Source: Thermohalobaculum sp039513195
GTDB lineage: Bacteria; Pseudomonadota; Alphaproteobacteria; Rhodobacterales; Rhodobacteraceae
Direction: 5' to 3'
DNA: 64,000 nt
Assembly: GCA_039513195.1 (NCBI GenBank)
Contig: JBCCRM010000013.1
Location: 69,925-133,924, forward strand
The stretch's first letter is position 1. Each line of letters opens with the position of its first letter. Shown here in pieces: positions 60,864 through 64,000 of the stretch. Below the pieces are notes generated by a model that saw only the letters and a program-made list of their open reading frames with translations, did no database searches and was not told where the DNA came from. The position numbers and the translations under genes were made by a program.

Positions 60864-63110
60864 ATGACCAGCATTCGATCCAGCGGTGGGGGCAGGGCGA
60901 GCATACCTCCGACGCGTCCGCTGATCGCCCCCGGCGATGCAGAAGAGCTGGTGCGCGGGCGCCATGACGATCCTTTCGCCCTGCTCGGCCCCCATGCGGT
61001 CGACGCGGACTGGATCGTCCGGGCGCTGCTGCCCGGGGCTGATCGGGCCGACCTGATCGACGCCGCCGGCAAGCTCCATCCCATGGACGTGGCCCATCCC
61101 GAGGGCCTCTTCGCCCTGCGGCTACCGGAACATCCGGGCGCCTATCGTCTGGCGGCGCAGGCTAACGGCACGGCATGGCAGGTCGAAGATCCATACCGGT
61201 TCGGCCCGATGATGGGCGCCACCGACGAGCATCTGTTTGCGGAGGGAACGCATTGGCGGCTGTGGCAGCTTCTCGGCGCACATCTGCGCGAGCACGAGGG
61301 TAGCGACGGCACCGCCTTCACCGTTTGGGCGCCCAATGCGCGGCGCGTGTCGGTGGTCGGGGACTTCAACCAATGGGACGGCCGGCGCCACGTCATGCGC
61401 CGCCGCGGCTCCACCGGCCTGTGGGAGATCTTCGTGCCGGGGATGGAAGCCGGCGCGCTTTACAAGTTCGAGATCCAGGCCCGGGACGGGACCCTGATGC
61501 CGCTCAAGGCCGACCCGGTCGGTTTCGGGGCGGAGCACCCCCCGGCCACCGGCTCGGTCGTGCGACGGATCGAGGGATATGCCTGGTCCGACGCGGCATG
61601 GATGGCTGGGCGGGCAGAGCGTCACCGGGTCGACCGCCCCGTCTCGATCTACGAGGTGCATTTCGGCTCCTGGCAACATGGCGAGGATGGCCAGCCGCTG
61701 AGCTACCGGGCCCTTGCGGAACGGCTGGTGCCTTATGTCCGCGACATGGGCTTCACCCATATCGAGGCGCTGCCGCTGACCGAGCATCCGTTCGACGGCT
61801 CCTGGGGCTATCAGCCCATCGGCCTCTATGCGCCCACTTGTCGCTATGGAAGGCCGGAGGATTTCCGCGCCTTTGTCGAGGCGTGCCACGAGGCCGGGCT
61901 CGGCCTGATCCTGGATTGGGTGCCGGCGCATTTCCCCACCGACCAACACGGCCTCGCCCACTTCGACGGCACTCCGCTCTACGAGCACGCCGACCCGCGC
62001 GAGGGCTTTCATCGCGATTGGAACACGTTGATCTACAATTTCGGCCGGACCGAGGTTGCCAACTTTCTGATCGCCAATGCGCTCTATTGGCTGCGCGAGC
62101 ACCATGTCGACGGGCTGCGGGTCGATGCGGTCGCGTCGATGCTCTACCGGGACTATTCGCGTGAGGAAGGCGACTGGGTCCCCAACCGCCATGGCGGACG
62201 CGAAAACCTGGAAGCCATTGCCTTCCTCCGCCGGCTCAACACCGTCATCTACGGCGAGGACCCATCCATCGTAACGATGGCGGAAGAGTCGACAGCCTGG
62301 CCCGGCGTGTCGAAACCGGTCCATGATGGCGGGCTCGGCTTCGGCTACAAATGGAACATGGGCTGGATGCACGACACCCTCGCCTACATGTCTGAGGACC
62401 CGATCTACCGAAAGCACCACCACAACAAGATGAGCTTCGGTCTCCTTTACGGGTTCAGCGAAAACTTCGTGCTGCCGCTCAGCCATGACGAGGTCGTGCA
62501 TGGCAAGGGCTCGATCATCGACCGCATGCCCGGCGACCGTTGGCAGAAGTTCGCCAATCTGCGGGCCTACTACGCCTTCATGTTCGCGCATCCCGGCAAG
62601 AAGCTTCTGTTCATGGGCCAGGAGTTCGGCCAGCAGGGGGAATGGTCGCATGGCCACGCCCTACCCTGGGCCTCTCTGGACGAGGGGCTGCACCGCGGCA
62701 CGCACGACCTTATGCGCGATCTGAACGGCCATTACCGGCACCGCCCTGCCCTTCATGCTCGGGATGTCCACGGCGACGGGTTCGAGTGGATCGATGCCGG
62801 GGCGGCGGAGGCGTCCGTCTATGCCTGGGTGCGCTGGGGCGAGGCGGGGGATGCGCCGGTTCTCGCCGTCTTCAACTTCTCCGGCGCCGAGCAGGCGCGC
62901 TGGCGCCTCGGCGTCCCGCGCGCCGGCCACTGGGTCGAGATCCTGAACACCGATGCGAAAATCTATGGCGGCGCCGGGCGGGGCAATATGGGGGGCGCCA
63001 CCACCGAGGCGGCTGAGAGCCATGGCCGTCCCCACTCGCTGGTGCTGACCCTGCCGCCATTGACCGCGCTCTACTTCGAATGGCGCGGCAGCGAAGGGCC
63101 GGGGACGTAG
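60864..63110 (+). CDS. glgB: 1,4-alpha-glucan branching enzyme
   Basis: A 748-residue GH13 enzyme that forms alpha-1,6 branches in glycogen. The N-terminal part holds the second E-set/CBM48 domain (FTVWAPNARRVSVVGDFNQW). The catalytic barrel has WVPAHFPTDQHGLAHFDGTP, the nucleophile region GLRVDAVASMLYRDY, the acid/base region SIVTMAEESTAWPGV and the transition-state stabiliser LPLSHDEVVHGKGSI. The C-terminal beta domain ends with LPPLTALYFEW. The start at MTSIRSSGGG follows a GAAGG/AGG site; a longer ORF from 60741 is not supported. No other glycogen genes (glgA, C, P, X) are in the window, so it is an isolated copy here. Confidence 0.95.
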   Translation: MTSIRSSGGGRASIPPTRPLIAPGDAEELVRGRHDDPFALLGPHAVDADWIVRALLPGADRADLIDAAGKLHPMDVAHPEGLFALRLPEHPGAYRLAAQANGTAWQVEDPYRFGPMMGATDEHLFAEGTHWRLWQLLGAHLREHEGSDGTAFTVWAPNARRVSVVGDFNQWDGRRHVMRRRGSTGLWEIFVPGMEAGALYKFEIQARDGTLMPLKADPVGFGAEHPPATGSVVRRIEGYAWSDAAWMAGRAERHRVDRPVSIYEVHFGSWQHGEDGQPLSYRALAERLVPYVRDMGFTHIEALPLTEHPFDGSWGYQPIGLYAPTCRYGRPEDFRAFVEACHEAGLGLILDWVPAHFPTDQHGLAHFDGTPLYEHADPREGFHRDWNTLIYNFGRTEVANFLIANALYWLREHHVDGLRVDAVASMLYRDYSREEGDWVPNRHGGRENLEAIAFLRRLNTVIYGEDPSIVTMAEESTAWPGVSKPVHDGGLGFGYKWNMGWMHDTLAYMSEDPIYRKHHHNKMSFGLLYGFSENFVLPLSHDEVVHGKGSIIDRMPGDRWQKFANLRAYYAFMFAHPGKKLLFMGQEFGQQGEWSHGHALPWASLDEGLHRGTHDLMRDLNGHYRHRPALHARDVHGDGFEWIDAGAAEASVYAWVRWGEAGDAPVLAVFNFSGAEQARWRLGVPRAGHWVEILNTDAKIYGGAGRGNMGGATTEAAESHGRPHSLVLTLPPLTALYFEWRGSEGPGT

Positions 63111-63240
63111 GGCCGCGCACCGCTCACGAAACTGTGCATTGCATTGACGGCATCTTGTGCCCGCTGCACCGAACCATAAATGCGTGTCGCTGGCGGCCTC
63201 CTCACCCCAACCGCCGCCAGAGCGATAGGAGGACCATGTC

Positions 63241-63804
63241 ATGGACTTCACCATTCACACGCCAGAGACTGCCCCGGCCGACACGAAAGCCTCGCTAGAG
63301 GACAGCCTCGCAAAGTACAAATTCATCCCAAACTTGCACGCCGTCATGGCTGAAAGCCCTGCCTTGCTCGACGCCTACAAGCTGATGACCGAGATCTACG
63401 CAAAAACCACCCTGAGCGTTTTGGAGCGACAGATCGTGCTGTTGGCGATCAACTACGAGAATGACTGCCACTACTGCATGGCAGCCCACTCCGCGATCGC
63501 GACCATGGAGAAGATGCCAGCCGATATTCTGGCGGCGCTTCGCGATGGCACGCCGTTGGCCGACCCGAAATTGGAAACGCTGCGCCGCTTCGCCGCGAAG
63601 ATGACCAGCGGGCGGGGCTGGGTGGACGAGGCGGAAAAGCAGGCGATGCTGGACGCGGGCTACTCGCGCCGCACGATGCAAGAGGTGCTGGTGGGCGTCG
63701 CCTACAAGGTCATGTCGAACTATCAAAATCACCTGGCTGAAACGCCAGTCGACGCTGGATTTCAGACGTTCGCCTGGGCAAAGAACAAAGCGACCGCTGC
63801 CTGA
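63241..63804 (+). CDS. AhpD/carboxymuconolactone-decarboxylase-family protein
   Basis: A 187-residue alpha-helical protein with the AhpD-type active site NDCHYCMAAHS (C-x-x-C and the following His), flanked by VLERQIVLLAINYE upstream. AhpD proteins act as alkylhydroperoxide reductases/disulfide donors, while others of the family work on small lactones or are stress proteins. The start at MDFTIHTPET follows an AGGAGG site (63226-63232). It stands alone, ending at a strong terminator. Confidence 0.9.
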   Translation: MDFTIHTPETAPADTKASLEDSLAKYKFIPNLHAVMAESPALLDAYKLMTEIYAKTTLSVLERQIVLLAINYENDCHYCMAAHSAIATMEKMPADILAALRDGTPLADPKLETLRRFAAKMTSGRGWVDEAEKQAMLDAGYSRRTMQEVLVGVAYKVMSNYQNHLAETPVDAGFQTFAWAKNKATAA

Positions 63805-63813
63805 TCGGTCGGT

Positions 63814-63833
63814 AGGGGCGCTTCAGCGCCCCT
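63814..63833. terminator. Bidirectional rho-independent-type terminator
   Basis: The perfect 8-base inverted repeat AGGGGCGC-TTCA-GCGCCCCT lies ten bases after the AhpD-like stop and overlaps the stop of the convergent IclR gene. The GC-rich stem with a four-base loop is a good terminator for both genes, although the run of T that follows is short. Confidence 0.8.
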
Positions 63834-64000
63834 ATTGCGCTGCCATCGGCGATTCGCCACCATAGTCGCGGGTGGCCTCCAAAGCGGCCTGCGCCACCAT
63901 CCGACCAAGGGTCTGCAACCGCTCCGCAGGAACACGCGCGGTCGGTCCGGAAACCGACACGGCCGCAACCGCATACCCGTATTCGTTGAAGATCGGTGCC
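63832..64000 (-). CDS. IclR family transcriptional regulator, C-terminal end (5' beyond window)
   Basis: The last 56 codons of an IclR-type regulator, reading APIFNEYGYAVAAVSVSGPT then ARVPAERLQTLGRMVAQAAL and ending ATRDYGGESPMAAQ. The hydrophobic strand followed by SVSGP and the helix LxxLGxxVxxAAxxxT are the usual end of the IclR effector domain. The DNA-binding part is outside the window, so the regulated genes are not visible. Confidence 0.85.
   Translation of the reverse strand, partial: APIFNEYGYAVAAVSVSGPTARVPAERLQTLGRMVAQAALEATRDYGGESPMAAQ

Noticed and set aside
61122..62657. A 511-codon minus-strand frame opposite glgB
   Set aside because: glgB has all GH13 motifs; the opposite frame shows no family and is an antisense shadow.

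Overview
The window reads as a GC-rich alphaproteobacterial chromosome segment, probably a marine or soil heterotroph of the Rhodospirillales/Rhodobacterales kind. That placement is inferred from gene content (TRAP transporters, hydantoinase and ureide catabolism, a bacteriophytochrome, FecIR/TonB trios, RTX exoproteins) and from GTG/TTG starts and overlapping stop/start codons. No rRNA, tRNA or CRISPR array was seen.

Region 1 (1-9257) is a ureide (purine breakdown) locus. A minus-strand run of eight tightly packed genes encodes a spermidine/putrescine-type ABC transporter (ATPase, Tat-exported binding protein, two permeases), an Asp/Glu/hydantoin racemase, a PuuE-type allantoinase and two amino-acid-type ABC permeases, the last cut by the window edge. 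A GntR/FadR regulator is divergent from it. Behind the regulator sits an allA/allE pair (ureidoglycolate lyase, ureidoglycine aminohydrolase). Region 2 (9587-15958) is one 2123-residue acidic repeat protein.

Region 3 (16.8-28.6 kb) holds two complete cell-surface-signalling trios (ECF sigma, FecR, TonB receptor) facing away from each other, with an IS3-type transposase relic between the sigma genes. The right-hand trio runs directly into a YejA-like peptide-binding protein. A third trio is decayed: its fecR and TonB receptor remnants are joined by a deletion. Region 4 (28.7-32.4 kb) is a red-light module: a divergent single-domain response regulator, heme oxygenase and a hybrid bacteriophytochrome kinase.

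Region 5 (32.9-41.2 kb) pairs a TRAP transporter with HyuA/HyuB hydantoinase/oxoprolinase subunits and an M20 carbamoylase-type amidase, which suggests uptake and opening of a cyclic amide or ureide. A palindromic MITE-like element separates the convergent dctM and hyuB.

Region 6 (41.3-60.5 kb) is rich in exoproteins: a LamG/CBM6 protein, a giant RTX protein, a GH9 protein that also carries a nucleoside-hydrolase-like domain, and a vanadium-haloperoxidase/RTX protein. None of these shows an N-terminal signal peptide, and no type I secretion machinery is in the window. Interspersed are an AraC regulator, an ECF sigma/RskA-type anti-sigma pair, and a CueR-like regulator with a recognisable MerR-type promoter facing a DUF4396 membrane protein. 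Region 7 (60.9-64 kb) has an isolated glycogen branching enzyme, an AhpD-like protein and the end of an IclR regulator, the last two separated by a bidirectional terminator.
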